NCBI GenBank assembly: GCA_023614405.1
Contig: CM042685.1
Coordinates: forward strand, 89,084,684-89,148,683
Direction: 5' to 3'
Source of the DNA: Avena insularis
Taxonomy: Eukaryota > Streptophyta > Magnoliopsida > Poales > Poaceae
Length of the DNA: 64,000 bases
Each line of letters begins with the position of its first letter. Within the stretch, counting starts at the first letter, position 1. A program made the translations under genes and the position numbers. Positions 36,222-48,599 of the stretch are shown piece after piece. The notes under the pieces are model-generated. The model searched no databases and was not told the origin of the DNA. It saw only the letters and a list, made by a program, of their open reading frames with translations.

Positions 36222-36229
36222 TATAAATA
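36222..36229 (+). promoter_or_regulatory. TATA box, B 5' LTR
   Basis: CTATAAATAG just after a GC-rich block, with a CTTCACACCA stretch about 30 bp downstream as a plausible start region. The same motif is at 53970 in the 3' LTR. If used, it gives a leader of about 2.6 kb within the LTR that includes the hairpin element. Confidence 0.7.
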
Positions 36230-37471
36230 GAGGCTTCCCCCGCTCGATTTCTTCACACCAGTTCGTTCCCCTCTCTCTCAGAAACATCCCACACCCTTCC
36301 ACGGAGCAAGGCGAGCACCAGGTGGCCGGAATTTCACCGGTGTTCGTCGTTGCAGAGGAGGAGAGGCACCGTCCATTGGAGCCTCCCCAAGAGGAGCTGT
36401 CGGTGCCAGGAGAATCGCCGTCGTCGACTTCGTCGTTCGCCCCCATCGCCGACACTCGCCTGAGCCCCAGTGAGCCTCCCACAACCCCCACTGAGCCGCT
36501 AGGGTTCGATCTCGTCGGTGACATGTTCACCGTCGACGACGACCCTCAGCCGTTGATCGCCCTTCTAATCCAATGAACCACATCGCCATGTACCGCTTCG
36601 CGTGTTATGAGCCACTGACGGGTGGAACCCCCCTGTCAGCTGAGCCTCGCGCTGCGGAGTGACACTGGGCCGGCCCATTAGCATCTCCCGCGCAGCCCAA
36701 CCGTTTGAATTTAGATTTTTCTATTTTAATTCAAACTCAGTTATAAACCTAGTTTCAAAAATCAACCCAGCTGGATTCAGTGAACCAAATTTCATGAAAC
36801 CAATTTTGTTAGAAAGGTACTGAAATGCTTAATCCAAGTCCGTTGGATTCAAATCATTTGGATCTGTAGATCACCCTTGGTAAAAATAACAAGTCAGAAG
36901 CTTTTCTGCATTCAAAATTTTTTCAAAATTCAACCATAATAGATTTTGAGTTGATTCCAACTCTCAAAAATCACATTTGATCATACCTTTCATAATATAA
37001 AAAAACATTTGGGTTTACTTACAGAAATAATGTTCAAGCAACAAAAGAATGCCACATAGACATTTCTAGTCACTTTATTTAATTATAATAAAAAAGTTAA
37101 TCCTTATTAAATTGTGATACCACTTTAAATCACATTCCCATGTACTGAAATATGTGGTGATGACATGTGTCAACATGATCCCATGTTTGAGTTGGAGAAT
37201 ATTAAATCTTAAGTAGTTTTTCAATGAGTAGAAATTAATTTTCTAAAAATAAAATAAATAAGACAAGGGCTTTAATCTTGTAATGTTAGTGATGATGCTA
37301 GATCATCTATAGTACCCTTTTGTGTGATGATTGAAAAATAGTTAAGTATTGTTTGGTGATTGTGTATCTCGTACTTATTTATAGACGCTAGTACCGACCA
37401 AGGATACGAGGAGGAAGGAGGATACTACGAAGAAGAAGCCAAGGAGAACTTCAACCACTGCTCTGCACAAG

Positions 37472-37642
37472 GCAAGCCAATACTTGCAAGATATTAACTT
37501 AGCAAGCTTATACTAATACCTATGCAAGCCAATACTTGCAAGATATTAACTTAGCAAGCTTATACTGATACCTATGCAAGCCAATACTTGCAAGATATTA
37601 ACTTAGCAAGCTTATACTCATACCTATGCAAGCAAATACTTG
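37472..37642 (+). repeat. 52-bp tandem repeat in B 5' LTR
   Basis: Three units (37472-37523, 37524-37575, 37576-37627) plus a partial fourth, each starting GCAAGCCAATACTTGCAAG. The units are nearly identical. The array is matched unit for unit in the 3' LTR at 55219, so it was present when the element inserted. Confidence 0.9.
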
Positions 37643-38168
37643 TTTGTTACCATGCCAACTATATGCCTTAAGCATATGTGATCATACCCACTTGATAACC
37701 CAATCCTAGTTTTACTTGCAAGCTTTATGCTTTATTTCTTTATCAAAGCTTTCTCTTAGAGTTTACTTAAGTAACTTGTAGATTCTAGGAAGATAATTGA
37801 AGGTTGCATAAAGAGCATTAAATTTGGCCTAAGCTAGATTATCTTGATGTCATCCTAAGGCATGAGATTGAACTTAGTTAAACTCCACTTGTTTAGCACC
37901 CCTCATTAGTACTTAACATCACCTGTAGATGCTAGTGCTAAGCATAAAACTTGATCAACTTTAGATGGGAACACTTGGTGAAAATGGTTATGAAAACCTT
38001 GGAATGATGAGTCATTCTACTGAAATGTTTTGACATGTGTTTCCGAACACCAGATGATTTTGATGATGAAAATGTTGAGGCATGAGCCTTAGCCCTTTAT
38101 AAAACTGATGGTGAATTCAGGATTTGTTCCTGACGGATGTATCGAATGTTGTGGTGAAAGTGTACAAT

Positions 38169-38217
38169 CTCTGCAGAGTGTCAAACTATTCGAATAGCCG
38201 TGTCCGCGATTATGGAC
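38169..38217 (+). promoter_or_regulatory. triple-hairpin LTR element, B 5' LTR
   Basis: H1 CTC/GAG around TGCA (38169-38178), H2 CTATT/AATAG around CG (38186-38197), H3 GTCC/GGAC (38202-38217). Relative to family A, the arms of H1 and H2 differ on both sides in a pairing-preserving way. Confidence 0.55.
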
Positions 38218-38831
38218 AGTTGGAGTGGCTATACTATTCCCCCGTCAGATGTTTTCAAAATGACTTGTGAACTGGATTGAGAATTTGACTTGACCACAAC
38301 AGAGTTGTGCCATGAAATACAAGTTCCCACTTAGGTGTTATAAAACTTCAACTAGCTTTCTTTGCTTTGAACTTAGTAGAGGTAAATCTGTCTTTTTGCA
38401 AAACAACCCTAGAGCTTAGTGTCCTAATATAAAAACCACCTTAACTGTTAGTATTCGTTTGCGAATACTTAAAGAGTACTCATGGCTTTATCCCTGGCTA
38501 TTCCTGTGGCCAGATTATGAAGAGGAGTATCCGGATGTTGGACCGCAGGAAGGTTACGACAACTAGGATCATCTCCCATCATCAGCATTGCCTGTGACCC
38601 CGAAGATGGAGCTTCGCCTATGCTACCTTTATTATTACGTATTTCCGCTGCTTGAATTGTTTTAAGAACTGGATCATGAGATTATTATTTGTGTAAGACC
38701 TTATGTATGGTTTTTAATGGATGATGTACTGTGGTATCCAAATATGTTATGTCTCGCAAAAATGGTAATCCTGGGATTGCGATGTATGGCATAACAGGCA
38801 TCTGGGATTAAATATCCAGGTGTTGACAAGT

Positions 38832-38843
38832 TGGTATCAGAGC
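38832..38843 (+). other. primer-binding site of B
   Basis: TGGTATCAGAGC, 3 nt after the LTR end at 38828; Met-tRNA type. Confidence 0.9.
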
Positions 38844-39057
38844 CATCCTGGTCATAGGAGACCCTAGTTAGACTGGACCTTTGAATCAATAACTTAGTTT
38901 CAAAACCAAAGAAAGCAAATATTTACAAAAACTTATTCCCATTCTTATCACTTTGTTTCTTTCATAAAAATTCATGTTCCTCAAAAACTATTACAAAATA
39001 CATAAAATTTGACACACTTGATCACTCTACTAACTTACTCATCCTATATTCTTATAG

Positions 39058-39857
39058 ATGGATGTGAAGTACAGCAAGTTTTATCAGTTGGGCAATGGAG
39101 GAGACCTCATGTTTTAGCGGGATTTGGACCAGCTTTCGGAACTTCTGGAGCATCCACACCCCAAGTTCTTCCGAGCTCAGCTCAATGATCAGGAAGGAGA
39201 AGATCGGCAATGGCTAGTTGTTGCAAGTCTCAGAGGAAAGATTGAACCTCCCACTGCCGAGGGAATTCATTCACCTTAAGAGAGAACAACTGGCTCAATG
39301 GACTTGCCAGGGCCATGCAGGAAGCTCTTGCCCGTCTGTGTCAGCAGAGTATCAACTAGATCAAGGGTACCTGCTTTGAGTTTTGTCCAAGGCGTGATGC
39401 TATGGGACAGCCACTGGAAGCCCCATACCACCACGAGCTGAAGACTCAGTTGGACCACCTTAGCTTCATGATGTATGATCGTCAATAGGAGTTGGACAAT
39501 GCCCGTGACTACTCCAACCACAAGTCTGCCATCATCAAGACGAAGGATCAGACCATCGTCATGCTAGCGAAGGACCGCAAGTCTCGCCGCCGTCAGCTTG
39601 ACAAGAAGGAGCGCATCATTGCTCGTCTTCGCCACCGTATCTCAGATTTGGAGGAGACCTTCCACGAGAGAGACATGCAGTTGGAGGAAAGGGAGAATAC
39701 CGGAGAAGATCTTCGTGGAGACCCCTACTCCTATCTCAGCGATGATGATGATTTTCTGGAGGATCAGGCCATGGACTTCTTCACCTATGAGGAGGATTTT
39801 GCCTTCATCGATGACGATGAGGATGAGGATAACGATTACACCGACTCCGAGGAGTAG
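39058..39857 (+). pseudogene. B orf0: extra ORF upstream of gag
   Basis: ATG 39058 starts MDVKYSKFYQLGNGGDLMF, then a stop. The frame continues with LDQLSELLEHPHPKFFRAQL, has a frame change near 39275, and then is open from before 39492 to TAG 39855. The C-terminal half is a basic coiled coil (TIVMLAKDRKSRRRQLDKKE, RLRHRISDLEETFHERDMQ) followed by a very acidic tail (SDDDDFLEDQ, DDDEDEDNDYTDSEE). The charge layout and continuous codon structure suggest a real former protein. Rice RIRE3/RIRE8-type elements are reported to carry an 'orf0' before gag, and I believe this is its counterpart. Its function is unknown. Confidence 0.6.
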
Positions 39858-40092
39858 TAGCACTTGAGCACTAGCGTAGTGAGTTGTATTCGGTCCCACT
39901 GTATCGTAGTTTCCAGAATGGTTCTTAAAACCATATGTTTTTCCTTTGTTGTGGTGTGTGTTGTATCGTGTGCTATGAATGAATGAATGAAAAGCAAGTT
40001 GCTAGAAAATCTGAGTCAAGCTTTAAAAACTTTTCAAAGTCCCTGAACCTTATAAATTTCCCTCTTTTCTCATGATCTATCTCAATCTTCAG
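39858..40092 (+). other. spacer between orf0 and gag of B
   Basis: Non-coding, with a GAATGAATGAATGA run near 39978. No reading frame supported. Confidence 0.4.
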
Positions 40093-41932
40093 ATGCCTCG
40101 CGGAGGAAGTGGTTCATCCCCGGACCCGATGTTGCAGATCCTGCAAATGTTGGTTTCTGACCGCGAAGCTCAAATAGCCGAACGTCAAGCCAACTTAGCC
40201 ACCCTTCAGCAGATAGCTCATCTGGCCCACAACAATCAAGGCCAAGGAAATCAGGACAACCATGGATCTAAGCTCAAGAATTTCCAGAATACCAACCCAC
40301 CTGTTTTCACTAAGTCAGAAGAGCCCCTAGATACAGATGATTGGCTGCAAACCATGGAGAACAACTTGGAAGTCGCCGGAGTGGAAGCTAACGAGAAAGT
40401 TCTGTTTGCCACCCACTATCTAGCCGGATATGCAAGAGCATGGTGGAACAGCGTTTGTGCAATGACCGGAGGACAGATCATGACCTGGGAGGAATTCAAG
40501 GTCAAGTTCAGTAGAACCCATGTGCCACCGGGTTTGATCAAGAGAATGAGAGATGAGTTTAGAGAACTGAAGCAAGGAAGGATGACCGTAGTGAAATACC
40601 GTGACAAATTCTTGTCATTAGCTAGGTATGCCCCGGATGATATCGACACTGAAGCCAAGAAGAAAGAGAGATTCTTGAATGGTTTGCACGATGAGATGCA
40701 GACGGTGTTGGTCAATATCCCCTTTGCAGATATTGAAGCCCTTGTCGACTTTGCCATTCAGATGGAAGGAAAGATCAACCAAGCCAATGAGAACCGCAAG
40801 CGCTGCATAATGCATCAGCCAGGAACCCATCATACCCCAAAGTATCGCCCCAACCCATCTCCAGGATTTGCCCCGAGAGCCAACAGACCCCCGATGAACC
40901 GTCCGACCTATCCCAACCGTGGAAACCCGAGGCCCGGAGGAAATCACAACAACTCCGGCAACTCTGGAAATTTCAACCGTGCACCACCCAAGTTCAACAA
41001 CAACAACAAAAATGCTGCCGCCAACACCAACACTGCCCCGAGGACTGGAAGCAATGTTGTGCCTGTTGCAGCAAAGGACAAGTCGCAAGTGACTTGTTAT
41101 GACTACGGAAATAAGGGTCACTACTCCAATGAGTGGCCCAAGAAGAATGTCGTAGCCCCCAATGCAAATGCCCCATCTCAGCAACAGCGTCGTGTTCAGC
41201 CCGGAAGAAGGTTTGCCCCAGGGAATTCGCTCAACCGCAACGGCCGCCTTTTTCTCATGCATGCTGAAGAAGCCCAGGAAGCGCCAGACGTCATGCTGGG
41301 TATGTTTTCTATTAATTCAGTACTTGCTAGAGTATTGTTTGATTCTGGTGCATCGCACTCATTTGTCACTGAAGAATTTGCATGCACTAGTAAGATTCAA
41401 CCAACCAAACTGAAGCATGTTATGATTGTTCAAATTCCTGGTTCAACCACCAAAGCTAGGCAAATCTGCAAAGCCGTCCCTAGCCGATTCCATGGCATAG
41501 ATTTCTATGCTAATCTGATAGTACTCGGAACTAAAGGTTTGGAAGTAGTACTAGGAATGGATTGGATGTCCAAACATAAAGGATTAATTGACTGTGCCAA
41601 GAAAGCCATAACCATGACCAGTACAGCCGGAATATCAGTCGACCATATATCTGAAACCTTACCTCATCAATTCAAGTGCAACAAGAGTATAGCCCAACCT
41701 ACCATTGACCAAGTCCGTATAGTCTGTGAATACCCTGATGTATTTCCAGATGTTTTCCCCGGTATGCCCCCAGATCGGGATATCGAGTTTATCATTGAAC
41801 TAATCCCCGGAAGAGGACCCATAGCCTAGAGACCATATAGTATGAACCCGTCTGAACTAGCGGAACTGAAGAACCAGCTGGATGCCATGTTGGAAATTGG
41901 ATTGATTCAACCAAGTGCGTCACCATGGAGAT
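40093..41932 (+). pseudogene. B gag-protease and start of RT
   Basis: I take ATG 40093 (MPRGGSGSSPDPMLQ) as the start rather than the in-frame ATG 40072, because it begins the conserved gag. Domains: gag core (FTKSEEPLDTDDWLQTMENN...YAGARAWWNS-like region, LKQGRMTVVKYRDKFLSL), an Asn/Pro-rich linker, then the zinc knuckle region CYDYGNKGHYSNEW. There the second and fourth Cys of CX2CX4HX4C are Tyr and Trp, so it cannot bind zinc normally. Protease has [12 protein letters not shown] and VLGMDWMS. A TAG at 41827 interrupts before [14 protein letters not shown]. The frame then runs to PSASPW, where the minus-strand Copia is inserted; RT resumes at 49968. Confidence 0.85.
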
Positions 41933-43294
41933 TGTTGGGCCACGCGGAGATAAAACAAAAAAATTCCCTTTAACGTGGTGATCCCAAGATCCAGCTGAGG
42001 TAGAAGGCCATGAGGTTTACCACTAGACACGCAGTTGCGGATTACTGATGAAGCGCGTCAGTTGATGCAGTGCAGTCCTTTGCGATCCAATCGTCCTGGT
42101 GCTGATCGTACAACACCTCTGCTGGTATCCACACGTACAAGGAGGAGCGCCGGCGGCGAAGTGCTAGATTCGTTACGGCCGCAGGACTGTTGTGGAGCTA
42201 GGGTTTCCAACACATGGAATGACCTAACCGAACAATAATTAACCTTTCTTGGTTACGGTGCTCCACTATATATAGGGAGTGAACGTGGGCTTCACTTTCG
42301 TGGCCCATTCACCAAAGCCCATATAATACTAGTACTTGTGAGTCCGACTCAGTCCAAATCAGGCTCGGGTCCAACCCAACCAGATTACCAGTTCAGATCC
42401 AATCCAAACTTGCTCCCTCTCTTAAGTGTGTGACCCCGCACGCTCATGGCTACTTGGACACGATTAGAGTCCGACTCTAAATCGATTAGTCGATAGCGTC
42501 TCCTAGCAGAACGTGCCGACTCCCAAGTACCAAAGAGTCATGACGACTTGCCTTTCCAATGTGACTTGCGTCCAAGTCCCTTTTGCCTCACGATATACCT
42601 TGTCAGACTATAGGCGAATATATGTCATCCCTTAAATAGTCCGACTCTCTCCTCGATCCGAGATAAGTGATTCACCCGACTAACTCTTAGTCGATCGCCT
42701 CGGTTAACACTTAACCGAGTCGTGCATGGCCATGCTTTCCGAATCATATCATCCGAGAGGGTCCAGAGAATATATCTCCAAGTGGAGGGGCAAAATACCA
42801 TCTTGGTTATTCACATCACGCAGCTTGATTCTCAGTCGACCCGAACTCTGCCTTTATAACTGCCCAGTTACGGATCAGTGTTTGATAGAACCTAAGTCGG
42901 TGATCCTCAACTCGGACTATGCAATAACCTCAGGTCTAAGGATTACATTGATTGAGATATACAAATGACAACTTGTTCGTTATACCTCAATATGGGTCAA
43001 TCCGACTCGCTAATCTCTTTAGCCGAGTCTGTGAAAGTTGGAATAGCATCTCCATGCCCATGACAAGTGGAACCGAGTCATCAATCCAACTTTCACATTG
43101 GTCTAAGTTGTGTGTCCAGCACAATCTCAATGACCAAGGATATTTAGTACAAACAACATAAATGCATAGTTCCACAACCGAATCACATATTCAATGATAC
43201 ACATCAGATGTTTATACAAGGACTACTTAATATCTTTATGAATACAATGGGAAATATCATCATACATGATTGCCTCTAGGGCATATTCCCAACA
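41933..43294 (-). repeat. Copia 3' LTR
   Basis: 1,362 bp, TGTTGGG...CCCAACA. On the minus strand TATATATAG lies at about 42274-42267, roughly 1 kb into the LTR, a sensible U3/R position. Confidence 0.92.
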
Positions 43295-43305
43295 GTCTCC
43301 CACTT
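43295..43305 (-). other. Copia polypurine tract
   Basis: The minus strand reads AGTGGGAGAC immediately upstream of the 3' LTR. Confidence 0.8.
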
Positions 43306-43394
43306 GCACTAGAGTCAATCTTCCGACATCACATGTCTAAGCATCTAATGCCCATGGCTCTCAGATGCGCCTCATGCTTTGGCTGGGGTAACGG

Positions 43395-46300
43395 CTATGT
43401 CAACAGATCCACAATATTTGCATCCGTGTGTACCTTGCATAACTTGATATCACCCTGATCCACGAACTGGCGAATCAGGTGGTACCGCATGAGTATGTGC
43501 TTGTTCTTCTGGTGTTGTCTAGGTTCCTTGGCTTGTGTAATAGCACCATTGTTGTCACAATACACGTCTAACAGATTGGACGAGCCCTGAACCACACCAA
43601 GATCCATGAGGAAATTCCTCATCCAAACAGCTTCCTTTGATGCCTCCGAGGCGGCAATATACTCAGCCTCAATTGTAGATGCAGACACAGTCTCTTGCTT
43701 GGAACTCTTCCAGCTCACACCACCTCTGTTTATAATAAACACGTATCCGGATTGCGAACGAGAATCATCAGAGTCAGTAAGATAACTCGCATCCGTGTAA
43801 CCCTTTACACTAAGTTCATCTTCACCACCATAAACCAAGAACATATCCTTAGTCCTTCTCAAGTACTTTAGGATATTTTTAGCCGTTGTCCAGTGGATTT
43901 CTCCAGGATCACCTCGTATCTCGCCACAACACTTAGAGCATATGAAACATCCGGCCTAGTACAAATCATGGCATACATGATGGATCCGACTGCAGAAGCA
44001 TACGGAATCGCACTCATCCGACTTTGCTCATCAGTTGTCGAAGGACACTAAGTCTTGCTAAGTTTTACACCATGGGACATCGGTAAGAACCCCTTCTTAG
44101 ACGATTCCATGTTGAACTTCTTCAACACTTTGTCCAAATAAGTACTCTGACTCAATCCAATGAGCCTCCTTGATCTATCTCTATAGATCCAAATTCCGAG
44201 AATATATGTTGCCTCACCCAAGTCTTTCATTGACAAACTCTTTTCCAATGATTCCTTGGTTTCTTACAACATCTGGAAATCATTTCCAATCAATAATATG
44301 TCATCCACATATAATATAGAAAGTTTACTTTGCTCCCACTAAACTTCTTGTATAAACAAGAGTCATGATCACTCTTGATGAAGCCAAACGATTTGACTAC
44401 CTCATCAAAGCGAATATTCCAACTTCGAGATGCTTGCTTCAACCCGTAAATGGATTTTTGAAGTTTGCACACCTTGTCAGCATTAGTCGGATCGACAAAA
44501 CCCTTGGGCTGTATCATATACATGTCCTCGGTTAAATTTCCGTTAAGGAAAGCCGTTTTGACATCCATCTGCCATATATCATAGTCGAAATAGGCTGCTA
44601 TAGCTAACATGATTCGAACTGATTTAAGCATCGCTACGGGCGAGAAAGTCTCGTCGTAATCAACTCCTTGAATTTGTCGGAACCCCTTCGCGACAAGGCA
44701 TGCTTTATAGACGGAAACATTTCCATCCATATCAATTTTCTTCTTAATGACCCATTTGCACTCGACGGGTCTTGCACCGTCTGGCAGATCAACCAAGTTC
44801 CAAACTTGATTTTCATCCATGGACTTTAACTCGGATCTCATGGCTCCAAGCCATAACTCGGAATCAGATCCCACCATTGCTTCCGAATAATTTGCCGGCT
44901 CATCACTCTCTAATAGTAACACAGAACGAACACTTTGTAATCTTGCCGATCTTCGTAGTACAGGTGTTGCTGCCGGCTTAGCTGCCACGACCGGCTTAAC
45001 CTCCAAGGTTTTTGCCGACTCGCTACTAGACGGTTCCTCTCGAATTTCTTCGAGCTGCACCGTGCTCCCACTTACTCCCCTACTGAGAAACTCTTTCTCA
45101 AGGAAGACACCGTTCCGAGCGACAAACACTATGCCCTCTTCTCGGTTGTAGAAGTAGTAACCCAAGGTTTCCCTCGGATACCCCACGAAAATACACTTAT
45201 CCGACTTGGCTGTAAGCTTGTCCAACTGAAGTCGCTTGACAAATGCTTCACAACCCCAAATCTTACAAAAAGACAAACTTGGCCTTTTGCATGTCCATAT
45301 CTCATGCGGTGTCTTCTCTACCGATTTTGATGGTACTCTGTTTATTGTGAACACCGCTGTTTCTAGACAATAACCCCAAAATGATAAAGGTAGATCTGTC
45401 CGACTCATCATTGATCGTACCATGTCCAACAAGGTTCGATTCCTCCTTTCCGAAACACCATTCCTTTGCGGCGTTCCTGGCGGAGTAAGTTGAGGAACTA
45501 TTCCACAACTTTTCAGATGGTCATCAAACTCATGGCTCATGTACTCGCCTCCTCGGTCCGACCGAAGAAACTTTATTTTCTTGCCGAGTTGATTCTGTAC
45601 TTCATTCTAGAATTCTTTGAACTTTTCAAAGGCTTCCGACTTATGTTTCATCAAGTAGATATATCCATACCTACTTAAATCATCAGTGAAGGTAATGAAG
45701 TAATCATAACCACCCCTGGCTGTCGTGCTCATTGGTCCACATACATCACTATGTACTAGTCCCAACAAGTCGGACGCCCTTTTGCAACTCTTTGCAAAAT
45801 GTGTCTTGGTCATTTTGGTAGGAAAGATTCGCATGTCTCGAAAGAATCCAAGTCGAACGAAGTTAGGAGTCCATCATCATGGAGCTTCTTCATGCGTTTC
45901 CAACTTATATGACCAAGCCGACAGTGCCAAAAGTAAGTCATATTCAGATCATTTGTTTTCAACCTTTTAACATTTATGTTATAAACCGACTCACCATCAA
46001 GATTCAAAATAAATAACCCGTCCTGGACGGGTGCAAAGCCGTGAAACATATCATTCAAATACAAAGAACAACCATTATTCTTGATATTCGACTCATAGCC
46101 TTGCCTCATCAAACATGAAGCAGAAATAATGTTTCGACTGAGCACTGGCACATAATAACAATTATTTAGTTCCATAATGAATCCGGAAGGTAAATGAAGT
46201 TGCATCATGCCGACTTCCAACGCAGCAACTCTTGCTTTGTTTCCGACTCGAATATCAACCTCGCCTCTTGCTACGCTCCTAGTTCTTACCAGTCCCTGCA

Positions 46301-46442
46301 ACGAGTTGCAGATGTGAATAACTGAGCCGGTATCATATACCCAAGAAATATTAGGTGCATCAGCAAGATATATGTCTATAACATTGCAAACAAGTGTACC
46401 TGAGTCGGAAGTCATACCTCCACTCTTGGCTTTGTCGGCCAA
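43395..46442 (-). pseudogene. Copia pol (PR-INT-RT-RNase H), broken
   Basis: In order on the minus strand: protease WVYDTGSVIHIC (about 46342); pre-integrase domain WHCRLGHISWKRM with CESF in place of the usual second CxxC; integrase core with Asp (LVHSDVCGPM), Asp (LRSDRGGEY) and Glu (GVSERRNR). RT follows with KWVIKKKIDMDGN and QMDVKTAFLNG. YVDDILLIGND is readable only after a frame change near 44320. RNase H (43862-43395) has GYTDASYLTD, EAEYIAASEA and CDNNGAI. Stops or shifts occur near 45830, 45607, 44320, 44045 and 43870. The INT-before-RT order defines Ty1/Copia. RNase H and the C-terminal RT half are well preserved. Confidence 0.9.
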
Positions 46443-46463
46443 ATACTTGCTGCAGTTCCTCTT

Positions 46464-47267
46464 CTAGTGGCCATCCGCCTTGCAATAGAAGCAAGTGGAT
46501 CCGGCTGAAGGAGATGGCTTAGTCCCTGAGGAAGCGCATGGGACCGGGTCCTGAGCCTGCTTTCCTCCTGACTTAGCCTTCTTCTTAGTCCAAGAACTCT
46601 TCTTGAACTTAGCCTTATTCTGCACCATCAACACTTGACTGGCGCCCTTCTTGAGATCCGCCTCTGCCTGCTTGAGCATCCCATGCAATTCAGTGAGCTT
46701 CTTATCCATATCATGCATGTGGTAGTTCGAAATGAACTACCCATATGCACTAGGAAGAGAGTTCAGAATTATATCTGTAGCGAACTCTTCGCTAATGGGG
46801 TAGCCAAGCCTCTCCAGAGACTGCACATAACCAACCATTTTGATCACATGCGGACTCAGCGGATCACCATCCTTAAGCTTGCAACTCAGCAAAGCCTGAG
46901 AGACTTGATACCTCTCAGTCTTCGCCTGAGCCTGGAACATACTTTTGAGGCTTTCGATCATATCGTAGGACTCAACATGCTCGAACTGCTTTTGCAATTC
47001 CGGTTCCATGTGAGCAAGCATAAGACAGCTAATATCCATGGACTCATCCTTAGCCCGACGGTAGGCATTGGTGGCAGCGATAGTCGCATTCTCATTCGGC
47101 TCATCTAGAAGTGGGTTGTCTAGGACATGGTCCTTCTTTTCTTGTTTGAGAACAATTCTCACATTTCGATACCAGTTGGTAAAATTAGTGTCATTCAGTT
47201 TATCTTTCTCAAGGATAGTTCTCAACACAAAAATGGATATCTGAGAGTGACTGCTACTTGGTGCCAT
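46464..47267 (-). pseudogene. Copia gag, two stops
   Basis: ATG at 47267 starts MAPSSSHSQISIFVLRTILE. Capsid core: LNDTNFTNWYRNVRIVL, CLMLAHMEPELQKQFEH, QVSQALLSCKLKDGDP and VGYVQSLERLGYPI. A TAG follows SAYG (46737-46739), where the family normally has Gln, then FISNYHMHDMDKKL continues. The zinc knuckle CFYCKADGH-stop-KRNC (about 46490-46449) has TAG where Trp is usual. The frame runs on into protease, so gag-pol was one polyprotein. Confidence 0.88.
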
Positions 47268-48586
47268 GATCTACAACAGAAAATATGCAAAACACTTAAG
47301 ACATGTATTCATAAAAGAGCAAGCATAAAACATTTTAATATTTTATGCTCCCACTAGAACCAACACCCCTCCGATGGTTACTTAGTGATTCAAGATCCTA
47401 AATAAGCAAGTCAGCTAGTGAGCTTTAGCATCACCGCTAGCCGCCAAGTGATCTAGGTAGACAACTCCTTGTCAATCGTATCTCATATGACTCCTGTTGG
47501 ACGGGTGGCATCACATGCCCCGGCTCCCATCCGACCTTTTCCCGAGCCCCACAACCGTTGTGATAGACCCGTCTAGCTTACCGAGTGTTTCTGCAGTAAG
47601 AGTCCGACTCAAACCCACCTAGTCGGAAAGAATTGGCATCACCTCAATTTTATGAGCCCACTACCAAAAATGTCCGACTTGTGATGGTGCAAACACTGGC
47701 GGGAAAACCGACTAGACCTTCTTTGAGGGATTAAATTTTACCGACTATCTAATAGAGGTAAAAGAGAAACATAACAATAACACAAAATAAAACAATTATA
47801 ATGTGAAATGGTATGGCTCTCTTCATGGTGATCTCCATCTCCACAAAGCCTGTAATCCGACTCGTGCCAACTCTTGTCACTTGCCGTCTTACCCCATGTC
47901 ACCGACATGTACATCGCCTTGCATGCCATCCAGATTCTCCAAACAGCTACACTAGCTAAGTAAAATACATTACATAGAGAATCCGACACGCAAGGCGTTT
48001 ATACAATAAAATGATAGCACCTAGGCTCCAGCCGGCTGACAAAAACCGTGATTCGTAGATCACGTATGGATTACACACATACATCACATGCACATGAACC
48101 ATACCATTCACAACTTCCTGCAAAACAAGTTATGCATAAATACAATATCAACTGACGTTGTGAAACTCGCAACGACATCTAAGGCGCTATGACAGGGCGA
48201 AGCCAGTGGTCCCACTAGCCGGATAGCGGGCGGAGGTCGAAGGGGCAGCGCCCGACGATTTTAGATCTCATCTACGATCCGGACATGGATTCCGACCATT
48301 GTTCTGACTCGATCAAACTCTTTGATCTTCGATCACCGCATCTGGATTTACGTGTCACAGTCTACCCCGATGGCGGAAGCCGGCCGGTAGGGGTATGTCG
48401 TTCCATGACCTCAGTAGTATGATCACGGAAATCAGATCTACCATTCTCCGAGTACAGTTGATCCAATCAACCTCGTACAAAACCGATCTATCTCATAGAT
48501 CGACCACCAAAACAGCATATAGATCTCATCTACAGCCTACCGCATATCACATATGCGAGATCTCGAGCCTAAAACCATAAGCTATC
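47268..48586 (-). other. Copia 5' leader
   Basis: About 1.3 kb between primer site and gag on the minus strand. No supported coding frame and no repeats of note. The length is unusually long for a Copia leader. Confidence 0.6.
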
Positions 48587-48598
48587 GCTCTGATACCA
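48587..48598 (-). other. Copia primer-binding site
   Basis: The minus strand reads TGGTATCAGAGC, 1 nt from the LTR edge at 48600; Met-tRNA type. Confidence 0.92.
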
Positions 48599-48599
48599 C

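Larger units (their letters stand above)
34965..38828 (+). repeat. 5' LTR of B
   Basis: 3,864 bp, TGTAAC...TTGACA. It has a CpG-rich promoter zone (35690-36580) with TATAAATA at 36222, a 52-bp tandem repeat at 37472-37642 and the triple-hairpin element at 38169-38217. It lacks about 260 bp present in the 3' LTR (near 55858-56120). The breakpoint lies between two ATGGT words at 38106, indicating a deletion here. The 135-residue frame at 36169-36576 spans the promoter/leader and is partly shared with the 3' LTR, but it resembles no known protein. Confidence 0.9.

Noticed and set aside
36169..36576. 135-residue frame in the B 5' LTR, with a 170-residue counterpart at 53917-54429
   Set aside because: It overlaps the TATA box region, has low-complexity Ser/Pro/Glu composition and no known domain. 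Sharing between LTRs follows from their common origin.
37472..37642. Satellite or CRISPR-like array
   Set aside because: Direct repeats are adjacent without spacers and lie inside an LTR, in the same state in the other LTR.
43270..43458. Plus-strand short frames across the minus-strand Copia
   Set aside because: Shadows of the RNase H and integrase genes on the other strand.
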